DNA of 64,000 bases from Devosia riboflavina (GCF_000743575.1 NZ_JQGC01000001.1:62001-126000), one strand, 5' to 3'. Positions 44,336-54,056 are shown, counted from the first letter of the stretch. The notes: generated by a model from the letters alone, not told the origin. Program-made: numbers and translations.

Positions 44336-45343
44336 CTAATGCGTCGACGCCGCCACCGAAGCGGCCCGAAACTTCGTCTCGCCCCGCCACCGCTCCAGCA
44401 GCCACCACCCCACGCCAATGACCACCAGCACGCCCAGCGTGCTCCCCAGCCACGTCTCCACCGCCGTGAGTGGCCTTCCCCAGATCCGCCGCGCAGAAAA
44501 GATGAGTAGGTTCGAAACCAGCAGATAGCTCAGCACATGCCGCCCCGGCAGCAGGAGCACATTTGGAACGTGGGCGGCGAGCAAGCGCGCCAGGGCCCAA
44601 TAGAGCGCCAGCGCCAAAGCCGGCCCGATCACCCAGAGCACCGTTGGCGGAAAGCGTCCCGGCAAGGCGCCTGTCTGATGTATCTGCAAGGCGAGAAACC
44701 CCGAGCAAAGGACCGCCAGCGCCCAATGCAGCCAGCTCAGTTTTCCGCCTGATCGCCACAGCCGAATGCCAACAAGGAACCACGGCAGATAGGGCAGCAG
44801 CGGAAAGCTCGCAAAGAGTGTCGTGCTCAACAGAGTTGCCGAGGCCGGCAGCCACAGGTCGAGGGTGATCCATGTCGAGGCAAAGGAAAGAGCCACGGCG
44901 AGACCAAAGGAAAGCGGGTCCAGCGCCATGCGCAGGATCAGCGGCCGGAACAAAGCCAGCAACAGATAGAGCATGAAGAAGCTGGCGAGAAACTCGCTCC
45001 AGCCGAAAAGCCGCCGAAAGCTCAGCACATCCAGCGCCAGCGCCCAGGTCAGCGGCGTCCGATCGACCAGCAGCGCAAAAGCAAAGGCAGAAATCCACGC
45101 GGCAAGCAGCAGCAAGCCCACCGGCCGCAACCGCTCCCAAAGTCCCCGCTCTCGCTCGCTTCCCATGCCGACGCCGATGCCCATGGCGAGGAGAAAGCCG
45201 GAAAAGGTAATGAGATTGATCCCCTCTTCCACCCGAACCACCCAGTCCGGCATCGAGCGCCCGAGAAGCTGAAAGACGTGGATCAAGACCATGCCCACAA
45301 CGAGCATGGTCTTGAAGAGATCGAGATCGGAAGACCGCTTCAC
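44336..45343 (-). CDS. Membrane acyltransferase (acyltransferase-3/OpgC-like)
   Basis: A 335-residue inner-membrane protein with about ten helices. It begins MKRSSDLDLFKTMLVVGMVLIHVFQLLG, in which the conserved His of acyltransferase-3-type O-acyltransferases lies in helix 1 (VLIH). Members transfer acetyl or succinyl groups to carbohydrates. The start overlaps the stop of the upstream sugar-permease gene by four bases, so it is translated with the GH2/ABC operon. A truncated paralogue sits downstream of the cyclic glucan synthase (15696-16222), hinting that the ancestral copy may have acted on periplasmic glucan. That link is an inference; the acceptor and acyl donor are unknown. Confidence 0.85.
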   Translation of the reverse strand: MKRSSDLDLFKTMLVVGMVLIHVFQLLGRSMPDWVVRVEEGINLITFSGFLLAMGIGVGMGSERERGLWERLRPVGLLLLAAWISAFAFALLVDRTPLTWALALDVLSFRRLFGWSEFLASFFMLYLLLALFRPLILRMALDPLSFGLAVALSFASTWITLDLWLPASATLLSTTLFASFPLLPYLPWFLVGIRLWRSGGKLSWLHWALAVLCSGFLALQIHQTGALPGRFPPTVLWVIGPALALALYWALARLLAAHVPNVLLLPGRHVLSYLLVSNLLIFSARRIWGRPLTAVETWLGSTLGVLVVIGVGWWLLERWRGETKFRAASVAASTH

Positions 45344-46224
45344 CCCTTCACGCCGGCCGAAAGCATGATCGCTTGCGTCACCCGGCGCTGGAAGATGAGA
45401 TAGACCACCGCCACCGGCAGGCCCGCCACCACGGCCGAAGCCATCAGCTTGCCATATACAATGCCATAGGCGTCCTTCACCTGGGTAATGCCCACCGGCA
45501 CAGTCATCGTGGCCTCGCCCGTCGCGGCAAGGAACGGCCAGAGGAACGAATTCCAGGCGCCGATAAAAGTGATAATGGCAAGCGAAGCAGTGACGCCCCA
45601 GTTCATCGGCAGATAGATGCGGAACAGGATTTTCAAATGCCCCGCAGAATCCATCTGCGCCGCCTCGCGAAACTCCTTCGGCACCGAGTCAAAAAACTGC
45701 TTGTAGACGATGATCACCACCGGAACGATCAACTGCGGCAGGATGATACCGGCCCAGGTATTGAGCAGCTTGAACTGCGCCATGAGCACGAAATGGTTCA
45801 CGATCAGCGCCTGCATCGGCACCATGAAACACGCGAGAATGAGAACATAGATGACCCGCCGCCCGGGGAAATCGAGCTGGCTCAGCGCATAGGCGCAACC
45901 CGCCGAAGAGACGATCACAACCGCGGTAATCACAAGCGAGGTCACCATCGAGTTGATGTACCAGATGCCGATATTGGTGTTGTTCCAGATGTGGATATAG
46001 CTGTCGAAGACGACGCGATTGGGAATTAGCGAATTGCTCCCCGAAATCACTTCGCCATCGGGTTTGATGGACGTGATGACGGCCCAATAGATCGGGAAAA
46101 ACGAGCCGAGCGCCACGAGAATGGTGATGACCGTGAGCACCAGCCCGATCATGTCGATGGGGCCATCGCCCCGGCTGCGCGCGGATACCATGGTGTCGCG
46201 ATTGGGAATGGCTTCGGCGCTCAT
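45340..46224 (-). CDS. Carbohydrate ABC transporter permease (MalG-like)
   Basis: A 294-residue permease with six helices and the MalG/UgpE-type EAA loop (SVPKEFREAAQMDSAGHLKI, then PMNWGVTASLAIITFIGAWN). The N-terminal tail is cytoplasmic. It forms the second membrane subunit of the sugar importer together with the preceding permease, with start and stop overlapping by four bases on each side. The imported sugar is unknown; the GH2 enzyme in the operon suggests a beta-galactoside, beta-glucuronide or similar. Confidence 0.93.
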   Translation of the reverse strand: MSAEAIPNRDTMVSARSRGDGPIDMIGLVLTVITILVALGSFFPIYWAVITSIKPDGEVISGSNSLIPNRVVFDSYIHIWNNTNIGIWYINSMVTSLVITAVVIVSSAGCAYALSQLDFPGRRVIYVLILACFMVPMQALIVNHFVLMAQFKLLNTWAGIILPQLIVPVVIIVYKQFFDSVPKEFREAAQMDSAGHLKILFRIYLPMNWGVTASLAIITFIGAWNSFLWPFLAATGEATMTVPVGITQVKDAYGIVYGKLMASAVVAGLPVAVVYLIFQRRVTQAIMLSAGVKG

Positions 46225-47102
46225 TTCTCACCTCGTGCGCGCAGCAGCTGATATTGCAGCACCGACAGGATGATGATCATCCCAAAGAGCAGCATGGCGG
46301 CCGTTGCGGCCTCGCCGCCCTTGTTCTGCTGGAAAGCCAGCTTGTAGACATATTGAACCAGCGTGATCGTCGCGTCCTGCCGCCCGCCGATCGAGAACAG
46401 GTAGACCTGGTCGAAAATCTTCAGCTGCGCGATGAGCTGGATCGTCAGCACCAGCGCCGTCACCGGCCAGATCAGTGGCCAGGTAATCCGCTGGAACTGC
46501 CGCCACCGCCCGGCACTATCGAGCGAAGCCGCCTCATAAATCTCCGGCGAGATATTCCTCAAGCCAGCGATAAAGAGCAGGATATTAAAACCCATCGTCC
46601 ACCAGATGGTGACGAAGGCGACCGTGGGCATGAAGAGCGGAATGGTGCGCGTCAGCGAGATCGGCTGGCCGCCATTGAACAGCGCCACGAAACCCTGCAC
46701 GAGCCCATATTGCACGTCGATGATCCAGTTCCAGGTGAGGAACACCACCGAAACCGGCAGGATATAGGGCAGGAAGAAGCAGGCGAGCACAAAGCCCTGC
46801 ACCGGCCCCTTCAACCGGTTCACCGCCATGGCGATAACAAGCGAAATCAGCGTATTGGGAATGACCGTCAGCAGCACGAAATAGGCAGTGTTCCAGAACG
46901 CCTGGTGAAACAGCTTATGGCTCAGGATTTTTACATAATTGTCCCAGCCGACCCAGTCGCCCGTCCCGATCAGCGGCGCCTTGGTGAAGCTGAGCATGGC
47001 CATCTGGATCGTCGGCCAGACAAAAAGCGCGCCATAGATGAGCACGAACGGGCCCACCAGCAGCAGCGCAACTAAATATTCTTGCCTTTTATCCCTGAGC
47101 AT
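46221..47102 (-). CDS. Carbohydrate ABC transporter permease (MalF-like)
   Basis: A 293-residue permease with six helices (first: YLVALLLVGPFVLIYGALFV) and the EAA motif ISPEIYEAASLDSAGRWRQF-RITWP. The protein is shorter than enterobacterial MalF, as usual for UgpA/LacF-type permeases. It is 155 bases downstream of the binding-protein gene; an inverted repeat occupies the gap. Confidence 0.93.
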   Translation of the reverse strand: MLRDKRQEYLVALLLVGPFVLIYGALFVWPTIQMAMLSFTKAPLIGTGDWVGWDNYVKILSHKLFHQAFWNTAYFVLLTVIPNTLISLVIAMAVNRLKGPVQGFVLACFFLPYILPVSVVFLTWNWIIDVQYGLVQGFVALFNGGQPISLTRTIPLFMPTVAFVTIWWTMGFNILLFIAGLRNISPEIYEAASLDSAGRWRQFQRITWPLIWPVTALVLTIQLIAQLKIFDQVYLFSIGGRQDATITLVQYVYKLAFQQNKGGEAATAAMLLFGMIIILSVLQYQLLRARGEK

Positions 47103-47146
47103 TCTTTTGGGCCTCCTCGACCACCGAACCGCGTCTCGCGCCCGGT

Positions 47147-47208
47147 GTCATCCCCGCGAAAGCGGGGACCTCCGTTTGAACAGGGGTTCCCGCTTTCGCG
47201 GGAATGAC
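47147..47208. repeat. Inverted-repeat extragenic palindrome pair
   Basis: A 24-base arm (47147-47170) is complementary, with two mismatches, to 47185-47208. Each arm also forms its own hairpin with a GAAA or TTTC loop; the left core is CCCCGC-GAAA-GCGGGG at 47152-47167. This CCCGCGAAAGCGGG-type element is a familiar dispersed palindrome in alphaproteobacteria. It sits in the gap between the substrate-binding-protein gene and the permease gene, where it may stabilise the upstream message. Confidence 0.75.
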
Positions 47209-47257
47209 GTTGTGGGTGTGGAGGGATGCGGACCTTGGCCCGCACCCCCAGGCTCAA

Positions 47258-48532
47258 TTAGAGCTGACCGTTGAGATCGTCGCGCATCTGCGCGGCGGCA
47301 TCAGCCGGCTCGATTTCGCCCGTGGTGGCGGGATTGATGAAATTGCTCCAGGCATCACCCAGCGGCGCAGCGGGACCCGCAAGGATGGTGCGCGGATCGA
47401 ACACGGCCGTATCAGCAAACCCTGCATAGTCAGACTGCGGCTTCAGCGCCTGGAATTCGGCGCTTTCACGCACGGCGTTGAAGGCCGGGATATGGCCTGC
47501 GCCAGCCCAATCGAGCGAGTGCTGGTCCATCCAGGCGATGACCTTCATCACCGCAGCGCGCTTGTCGGCATCAGCTTCCTTGCCGGAATTGGCCGGAACG
47601 ACGAAGGCATGCGAGTCAGACCATGCGGCCTTGTTCTCGAATAGCGTCGGCAGCTCCACCGCACCCCATTCGAACAGCTCACCCTTGGCATGGAGGTCGA
47701 CCATGGTCGGGACTTCCCAATTGCCCATGATGAAGAACGGCGACTGACCCGAGGTAAAGAGCGCGAGGGCCGCCGGGCTTTCGACCTGGACCGGGGTGTA
47801 ACCGCTATCGACCCAGCCCTTCACCACGTCGATGGCGTTGGTCAGCTTGGTGAGGTCTTCGTCGGTCGGGAAAAAGCCACCGGCGGCTTCGTCGAACATG
47901 GTGCCGCCCTGCTGGCCGAACAGGGAGTAAATGGTGCGGTAGCGATCACCGGTCGGGGTCGAAATGCCGTACTTTCCGTCCTTGGTGAAATCGGCCAGGA
48001 TCTTGTTGAAGTTGTCGAGGCCATCGAGGCCCTTCGGCAGCCCATCGTCACCGATCAGGCCGGCTTCGGCGAGCATATCCTTGTTGTAATAGAGAATGAG
48101 GCCATGCTGGTCGAACGGCACGGCATAGCGCGTCCCATCGACCTTGCCGGCGTCAGAGGCCGCCTGGGTGAAATCGGCATCGGAAATGCCGGCGCCCGAA
48201 AGATCTTCATCGGTGATTTCGCTCAGCGTGCCGCTATCGACGGCCAGCGGAATGCGGCTCAGGTGATAGGTCGCGATATCAGGCCCTTCGCCAATGGCCG
48301 AGGAGGTCTGGAGCTTGGTGTAGAACGGCGTACCCCATTCCAGCGTCGTGCCCTGGATTTCGATCTCGCCCTGATGCTCGGCGTTAAAACCGTCGATCAG
48401 CGCCTTCATGCGCACGCCGTCGCCGCCTGCCAGAAAATCCCACCAGACCACGGTCTGCTGCGCTGCAGCGGCTGATGTCAGCGCCATCAGCGCCGTCGAC
48501 ACCAGAGCCAATCGCTTCAAAGACAGTCTCAT
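47258..48532 (-). CDS. Sugar ABC transporter substrate-binding protein
   Basis: A 424-residue periplasmic protein. The ATG at 48532 has GGGAGGA seven bases upstream and begins a clear signal peptide (MRLSLKRLALVSTALMALTS, cleavage after AAAAQ region). The mature domain is of the SBP_bac_1/MalE type (QQTVVWWDFLAGGDGVRMKA, FNAEHQGEIEIQGTTLEWG, VDGTRYAVPFDQHGLILYYN). The ligand is probably an oligosaccharide or glycoside processed by the operon's GH2 enzyme; not readable from sequence. Confidence 0.93.
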   Translation of the reverse strand: MRLSLKRLALVSTALMALTSAAAAQQTVVWWDFLAGGDGVRMKALIDGFNAEHQGEIEIQGTTLEWGTPFYTKLQTSSAIGEGPDIATYHLSRIPLAVDSGTLSEITDEDLSGAGISDADFTQAASDAGKVDGTRYAVPFDQHGLILYYNKDMLAEAGLIGDDGLPKGLDGLDNFNKILADFTKDGKYGISTPTGDRYRTIYSLFGQQGGTMFDEAAGGFFPTDEDLTKLTNAIDVVKGWVDSGYTPVQVESPAALALFTSGQSPFFIMGNWEVPTMVDLHAKGELFEWGAVELPTLFENKAAWSDSHAFVVPANSGKEADADKRAAVMKVIAWMDQHSLDWAGAGHIPAFNAVRESAEFQALKPQSDYAGFADTAVFDPRTILAGPAAPLGDAWSNFINPATTGEIEPADAAAQMRDDLNGQL

Positions 48533-48619
48533 AACATCTTCCTCCCAAAACATGCCCAATGCATGTGTTCATCCGGCTGGAGCGGTGCTTTGTTGTTTTC
48601 CGCCCAGCAGAAATTCTCC

Positions 48620-49702
48620 TCAGTCGGCGTGATAGGCGACGCCCTGTGCATCGAAGAGATGCACCGCCGAGCCATCGATCTTCAGCCGCACCGGCGCTCC
48701 CGCTTCGAGCGTCGACTTGCCGATATCGTCCCCGACGATGACGGTGCCGTCGCTGAGCTTGGTATGGATCAGCGTCCGGTCGCCCAGCCGCTCGACCAGC
48801 GCAATGGTCCCTGAAATCTCGCCATCAGCCGCAACGCGCAGCGATTCCGGCCGCACCCCAAAGGTCAGCCCCTGCCCCACAGTCGGCGCCACCGAAGTCG
48901 CAATCGTCGTCGGAATGGTCGAGCCACCCGCCGTCACCACGACCCGCCCGCCCACATCGGCCAGCGCCGTCACCGGCAAGAAGTTCATCGAAGGCGAACC
49001 AACAAAGGCGGCCACAAACCGGCTTGCGGGCTTGGAGTAAACCTCCATCGGCGTTCCGATCTGCTCGACCTTGCGATTGTTCATGACGACGATCCGGCTC
49101 GCCAGCGTCATCGCCTCGGTCTGGTCGTGGGTCACGAAAATCATCGTCGTGCCGATGCGCTGGTGCAGTTGCGCCAGCTCCACGCGCGTCCGCACCCGCA
49201 AGCCCGCATCGAGATTGCTCAGCGGCTCGTCGAGCAGGAACGCATCGGGCTCGCGCACAATCGCGCGGCCAATGGCAACACGCTGCCGCTGCCCACCCGA
49301 AAGCTGTGCCGGCCGCCGATCGAGCAATTGCCCGATTTCCAGCATGCGCGCTGCCTCATCGACCCGCTTGGCGATCTCGCCCTTGTCGGTGCCGACATTT
49401 TCGAGCCCAAAGCTCATGTTCTGGCGCACCGTCATATGCGGATAGAGCGCATAGTTCTGGAACACCATGGCGACGCCGCGCTGGTTGGGCGGCAACTGAT
49501 CCACCCGGCGATCGCCGATATGGATTTCTCCCGCATTGACTGCCTCAAGCCCGGCAATCATCCGTAACAGTGTCGACTTTCCGCAGCCCGAAGGCCCGAG
49601 GAAAACGATGAACTCGCCCGAACGAATATGCATGCTGACGCTGTCCAGCACCTGCACGGCGCCATAGGACTTGCTGACATCCCGAAGGACGATATCGGCC
49701 AT
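48620..49702 (-). CDS. Sugar ABC transporter ATP-binding protein (UgpC/MsmK-like)
   Basis: A 360-residue ATPase. Walker A FLGPSGCGKSTLLRMI, signature LSGGQRQRVAIGRAI, Walker B DAFLLDEPLSNLDAGLRV and switch His FVTHDQTEAM are present. The C-terminal TOBE/OB regulatory region starts near 245. The ATG at 49702 follows AGGAGGAAAGAG; an upstream in-frame start at 49849 lies in repeat DNA and is rejected. It precedes the binding-protein gene by 87 bases and energises the MalFG-like permeases. Confidence 0.94.
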   Translation of the reverse strand: MADIVLRDVSKSYGAVQVLDSVSMHIRSGEFIVFLGPSGCGKSTLLRMIAGLEAVNAGEIHIGDRRVDQLPPNQRGVAMVFQNYALYPHMTVRQNMSFGLENVGTDKGEIAKRVDEAARMLEIGQLLDRRPAQLSGGQRQRVAIGRAIVREPDAFLLDEPLSNLDAGLRVRTRVELAQLHQRIGTTMIFVTHDQTEAMTLASRIVVMNNRKVEQIGTPMEVYSKPASRFVAAFVGSPSMNFLPVTALADVGGRVVVTAGGSTIPTTIATSVAPTVGQGLTFGVRPESLRVAADGEISGTIALVERLGDRTLIHTKLSDGTVIVGDDIGKSTLEAGAPVRLKIDGSAVHLFDAQGVAYHAD

Positions 49703-49981
49703 CTCTTTCCTCCTCTTCAACCAGCGCAGCTTTGCTGTCTTTTGGTCTGCGTTCTCTGCGCCCCACCGGCCTTCCCCTCGCCCCTTGCGGGAGAGGGACA
49801 GACTTTTCGCGTTCAGCGAAAAGTCAGGGTGAGGGGTTCTCTCCTCCACAGAGGAGCTAGTCGTGATCTCCGCGTACCCCTCATCCCAACCGAATTCGCA
49901 TTCGCGAATTCGGTGACCCTCCGGGGCACCTTCCCCCTCAAGGGGAGAAGGGGGAACCCTTGGTCGCCTAAGCTTCGTGCC
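49703..49981. repeat. Cluster of extragenic palindromes
   Basis: This 279-base gap between the GH2 and ABC-ATPase genes holds no gene. It contains two perfect hairpins: GACTTTTCGC/GCGAAAAGTC with a 5-base loop at 49801-49825, and ACCGAATTCGC/GCGAATTCGGT with a 4-base loop at 49889-49914. It also has pyrimidine-rich blocks with complementary partners (CCCCTTGCGGGAGAGGG-like). It looks like a composite repetitive extragenic palindrome array. Confidence 0.6.
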
Positions 49982-52762
49982 TCACATGCTTCCCTTATCC
50001 ACCGGCAGCTCAGCCGCCGTCGTCACCAACCCATCGAACAGCGCCGCCGCCACCGGATCAGCCCCTGCTTCTTCCCGCAGCAGCCTGAACGTCGTGGCCA
50101 CAACGCCACCTCGCCCAACGCGCTTCTCGCCAATGATCGCCGCCGGCTTGTGCACCCAGCCGCAAACCATCCCCGCGATAACGTTGTTGCCAAATTCCCA
50201 GGGCCTGAACCCTGTAAGAAGGTGATGCGGCACCACATCGGAGAACGAGAGATCAAAGATCGGTCCACCCGGAATGTCCGCAAACGCACCCTCGCGGCGC
50301 ACCCACGAGAACCCGGCAATCCAGTCGCCACGCCAGATCGTGCCGTCGCGCTCGACAAGGCTGATCCCCGGCAAATGCTGATCGAGACTCGGCCGGAACT
50401 TCTTCCCGCCCGCCACGATCGAGCGATGCGGCAATTCCCCGTCCGGCATATCGGTGCGGAGGTTCTTGTTGGTCTCCACCGTACCATCGGCCAGGATCAG
50501 ATACCGTGCGCCAGCCTTGATGGCTTCGACATCGTCGCCATCCACGGCGTGCACCAGCACCACATCGGCCTCGGCAGCCGGTACCACACGGTAGCCGAGG
50601 CCGCTGGCATAGCTCGCGAGGGAGGAATCGGCAGCGGCGATGGAGGGACGCCCGGCCGTATCGCGCTTTGCATAAAGCGCGATCTCGCAAGTATTGCGCG
50701 AGAGAACCGACCCGTTGGCCTCAAGCACAAATTCTATGGACAGCATACGATTGCCGCCGCCCGCAGGCAGGGCAAAGCCGATCTTGCCGAGATCGGCCGT
50801 CGAAACCTTGCCAATTGCCGGCACAGCAATCGAACCCGAAACTTCCCCGCTCCAGCGCAACACCGCGCCAGCCGGAATGGCCTCGCCACCGGTACCGATC
50901 TTGAGTTCGATATCGAGCGTTTCACCCAGATATGCCGAGTAACGCGCCGGCCGTGGCACGATGACCACGTCGGCGTTGATCGAACCAAACACGTCGTGGA
51001 ACACGCGCGGATTGCGCTCGATGTCGAGGAGACCATTGGCCTCCCAATGCACGTCCGTCAGCTCGGTGATCACATAGCCCATGATCGAGGAATAGCGGCG
51101 CATCTCCTCGATCTCGTAGCGCAGGTTCATGAACTGATACCACTGCACGTTCTCGATGAAGGCATCGAACGAGCCGAAGGTTTTCGCCAGATCGAGCGCG
51201 CCAAAGCGATCCTCGATGCCATGCGGCAGCGCCACGCCGTCGCCCCAGAGCGAGCCCGTCTCGAACCAATCCGGCTCCGACCCATCTTCACGGCGCAGCT
51301 TCTTCGGATCAGGCAGACCCCAGACGCCGAATTCCGAAACGATCAGCGGCTCATCACCCTTCCGCTCCGCATCGCCAAGGGACGAAAAAGTCCAATCAGC
51401 ACCCGCAGCAAACTGCGCAGTGATGTCGTCCCACTCCTGCCGGCGTTCCGGCACCGAACGATAATAGTGGTAGTCGTTGAGGTCGGTCTTGACGTGGAAA
51501 TTGGGGAAGCAGGCCGAGTTGTCGACCACGAGACGCGTCGTGTCCTCTGCCTTCAGCCAGTCATAAGTGTCCTTCACCCACTGCCGATGCTCGGCATTTT
51601 CGAGCATGCGGGTGCCCCAGTCCTCATTGATGATCGTCCAGGCGATGATCGAGGGATGGTTGCGGTCGCGCTTCAGAATGCCCGTCATCGTGTCGCGCAT
51701 GCGCTGCGCCGACTTCGAGGTGAAGTTCGCGACGTTCGGAATTTCGGTCCAGACGAGCAGCCCAAAACGGTCGGCCACGTCATAATAGCGCGGGTCCGGC
51801 ACCTTGATGTGGCAGCGCAGCGTATTAAGGCCGAGTTCCTTGGCCTTCTTGGCCTGATCTTCCAGAAATTCGAGCGAGGGCGGCGTATAGATGCCGTCGG
51901 GATAGTAATCCTGGTCCAGCGCGCCGCGCATATAGATCGGCTCGCCATTGAGCAGGATCTTGCCGTCCCGCGTCTCGACAGAGCGGAAGCCAAAGCGCTC
52001 TTCGACGACATCGACGTCGTCGCCCAGCGACACGGTCAGCGTATAGAGATTGGGCTGATCGATGCCCCAGAGTTTTGGTGCCGTCACCGCCAGTTCCGCA
52101 GCAACCGAAGACGCCGCCGTCACCGTGCTCTCGGCCACCACATTGCCGCCCGCATCGCGCACGGTTAGTGCCACCGGCAGCCCTGCAGCAGCAGCCGAGA
52201 AATCCAACTCAGCCTTCACGATGCCATCGGTGCCAGCGGTAATGACAACCGCCTCAAGCCGACGCGCATCGCGCGCCTGCAGCGTCACCGACTGCCAGAG
52301 GCCGCCAATCCGGCCATACCAGGAAATCTTGCCATGCGGCACTTCGCCAAACGGGAAGTCGGGGAAGGCGCGGTGATCAGCCGACGGCATGGTCACGCGC
52401 ACTTCAACCTCATTGGTCGGGCGCAGCAGCTTGCTATCGAGCACGAACTCAAACGGCAGGAAGGCGCCTTCGTGGCTCCCGAGCTTCTGCCCGTTGAGGA
52501 ACACTTCGCAATAATAGCTCACTGCACCAAAGTGCAGCACCAGCTCCTGCCGATCCCAACCAGCCGGCAGGCTAAAACTGCGCTTGTAGACGGCGTGGCC
52601 AAAGGTATCGACGAGGTCGGAGAATTCGGCCTGCCAGGGCTGGGGCACGCGCGCTTCGCGCCATGCACCATCCTCGTGCTTGAACTGCCAGACGCCGTCC
52701 AGCGACAAGCTCTTGCGCGGCGCGTCGACGGCCTCCGTGGCGACTGCACGACCAAAATTCAT
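49982..52762 (-). CDS. Glycoside hydrolase family 2 protein
   Basis: A 926-residue cytoplasmic beta-glycosidase of the LacZ/UidA class. A jelly-roll sugar-binding domain (about 20-190, SLDGVWQFKHEDGAWREA, SWYGRIGGLWQSVTL) and an immunoglobulin-like domain precede the TIM barrel (from about 285). The barrel has the acid/base Glu in AWTIINEDWGTRM and a candidate nucleophile Glu in PLIVSEFGVWGLPD. Several hundred residues after the barrel form Ig-like and C-terminal domains. The ATG at 52762 with GGTGGAG upstream is preferred over a GTG at 52771. There is no signal peptide. The substrate (beta-galactoside, beta-glucuronide or beta-mannoside) cannot be fixed. It heads the operon, divergent from a LacI gene. 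Confidence 0.9.
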   Translation of the reverse strand: MNFGRAVATEAVDAPRKSLSLDGVWQFKHEDGAWREARVPQPWQAEFSDLVDTFGHAVYKRSFSLPAGWDRQELVLHFGAVSYYCEVFLNGQKLGSHEGAFLPFEFVLDSKLLRPTNEVEVRVTMPSADHRAFPDFPFGEVPHGKISWYGRIGGLWQSVTLQARDARRLEAVVITAGTDGIVKAELDFSAAAAGLPVALTVRDAGGNVVAESTVTAASSVAAELAVTAPKLWGIDQPNLYTLTVSLGDDVDVVEERFGFRSVETRDGKILLNGEPIYMRGALDQDYYPDGIYTPPSLEFLEDQAKKAKELGLNTLRCHIKVPDPRYYDVADRFGLLVWTEIPNVANFTSKSAQRMRDTMTGILKRDRNHPSIIAWTIINEDWGTRMLENAEHRQWVKDTYDWLKAEDTTRLVVDNSACFPNFHVKTDLNDYHYYRSVPERRQEWDDITAQFAAGADWTFSSLGDAERKGDEPLIVSEFGVWGLPDPKKLRREDGSEPDWFETGSLWGDGVALPHGIEDRFGALDLAKTFGSFDAFIENVQWYQFMNLRYEIEEMRRYSSIMGYVITELTDVHWEANGLLDIERNPRVFHDVFGSINADVVIVPRPARYSAYLGETLDIELKIGTGGEAIPAGAVLRWSGEVSGSIAVPAIGKVSTADLGKIGFALPAGGGNRMLSIEFVLEANGSVLSRNTCEIALYAKRDTAGRPSIAAADSSLASYASGLGYRVVPAAEADVVLVHAVDGDDVEAIKAGARYLILADGTVETNKNLRTDMPDGELPHRSIVAGGKKFRPSLDQHLPGISLVERDGTIWRGDWIAGFSWVRREGAFADIPGGPIFDLSFSDVVPHHLLTGFRPWEFGNNVIAGMVCGWVHKPAAIIGEKRVGRGGVVATTFRLLREEAGADPVAAALFDGLVTTAAELPVDKGSM

Positions 52763-52961
52763 AATCTCCACCCTTAAGCGTATTAGTTATATTATTATCA
52801 CCATATGGCCGAAACGACCCGCTTGGCAAGAGGGTGAAAAAAGGGGCTGCGTTCGCTCGTGAAAAACCACCGCAGAGGGACTAACCAATTCGCCTGAATG
52901 CGGTCCGAAATGTTCCCAGTCTGTCAGCAAATTAGGTACAAGAAGGGGAATCTGGCGCACC
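52763..52961. promoter_or_regulatory. Divergent promoter region, GH2 operon / LacI gene
   Basis: This 199-base spacer has a strongly AT-rich patch (52780-52800, GTATTAGTTATATTATTAT) just upstream of the GH2 start. It includes TATTAG, a match to half of the GCTAATATTAGC palindrome upstream of the other LacI gene (55278-55289). It is a plausible operator/promoter of the GH2 operon; the assignment is tentative. Confidence 0.4.
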
Positions 52962-53999
52962 GTGGGAGATCAGGTGGAAAAGCGCGCAACCATGCACGAA
53001 GTGGCCGAGCTGGCAGGGGTCTCCCAGGCCACGGTCTCGCTGGTTCTCAACGGCGTCCCAAACGCCCGCGTCTCGAAAGCCACCCGCCGCCGAGTGCAGG
53101 AAGCGGCCGATCAACTCGGCTATCGCCGCGGCAAGGCCCACGCCGTGCCCGCCGGCCGCCAGCGTGTCATCGGCCTTTTCATCGACGAAGTCTCGACCAC
53201 GCCCTTCGCCGCGCAATTCCTCGAAGGCGCCCGCGACGAGGCTGCCCTGCAGGACGTCACCGTCGCCACCTTCTGCACCGGCAACAGCCCAGCCCTCGAA
53301 CAGGCAGGCCTGGACATGCTGGTCGCCCAAAACGCCATCGGCGCCATCTACACAACGCTCATGACACGCGAAGTCGTTGTTCCCAATGCCTTTTCAGCCC
53401 TGCCGCTGATCCTCCTCAACTGCTATGAAAAGCGCCTGAAACACCCTGCAGTCGTGCCCGGCGATATCGTTGGCGGCTATATGGCAACCGAAGCGCTTCT
53501 CAAGGCCGGCCACACCCGCATCGCCCATCTCGCCGGCGAACACCATATCGCCGAAGCCGCCGTCGACCGAGAAAACGGTTTTCGGCAGGCCATGGCCAAA
53601 TCAGGCCTAGCGGTCGATGAAAGCCTCGTCACGCTCGGCGGCTGGTCCATTCGCGCCGGCCGCGAACGTGCTCTGGCCCTGCTCTCTCGCCCCGATCGCC
53701 CCACGGCCATCTTCTGCTTCAACGACCGCATGGCTATCGGCTGCTACGAAGCGGCCCGCATCCTTGGTTTGCAAATCCCGGAAGACCTTTCCATCGTCGG
53801 CTTCGACAACGAAGACATTTCCGCCAGCATGGACCCGCCCCTCTCCACCATGGTCCTCCCCCACGACGAAATGGCCCGCTGGGCCGTCGGCCAATTGCTC
53901 GACGGCTTCGACGACCTCGACGCCGACGAGCGCATGCAGAAACTCAAGATCGAATGCGAGTTTGTAGAGCGAAATTCGATAGCGCCGCCAAGGACCTAG
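52962..53999 (+). CDS. LacI-family transcriptional regulator
   Basis: A 345-residue regulator starting at GTG 52962. The N-terminal LacI helix-turn-helix (TMHEVAELAGVSQATVSLVL, NG..ARVSKATRRRVQEAAD) is followed by a periplasmic-binding-protein-like effector domain (about 65-330; VIGLFIDEVSTTPFAAQFLE, AIFCFNDRMAIGCYEAARIL). It is divergent from the GH2/ABC operon and is its most likely repressor. Its recognition helix (SQATVS) is almost identical to that of the next LacI protein, so the two may bind related operators. Confidence 0.92.
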   Translation: MGDQVEKRATMHEVAELAGVSQATVSLVLNGVPNARVSKATRRRVQEAADQLGYRRGKAHAVPAGRQRVIGLFIDEVSTTPFAAQFLEGARDEAALQDVTVATFCTGNSPALEQAGLDMLVAQNAIGAIYTTLMTREVVVPNAFSALPLILLNCYEKRLKHPAVVPGDIVGGYMATEALLKAGHTRIAHLAGEHHIAEAAVDRENGFRQAMAKSGLAVDESLVTLGGWSIRAGRERALALLSRPDRPTAIFCFNDRMAIGCYEAARILGLQIPEDLSIVGFDNEDISASMDPPLSTMVLPHDEMARWAVGQLLDGFDDLDADERMQKLKIECEFVERNSIAPPRT

Positions 54000-54056
54000 G
54001 CCTACGCACCTCACTTTTGCAGTAGCCCTCATGGTGAGGTGCGAAGCGTAAGCGTA

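Noticed and set aside
49628..52168. Plus-strand open frame of 846 codons opposite the GH2 and ABC-ATPase genes
   Set aside because: It spans two minus-strand genes and the repeat-filled intergenic region, showing it is an accidental open frame.
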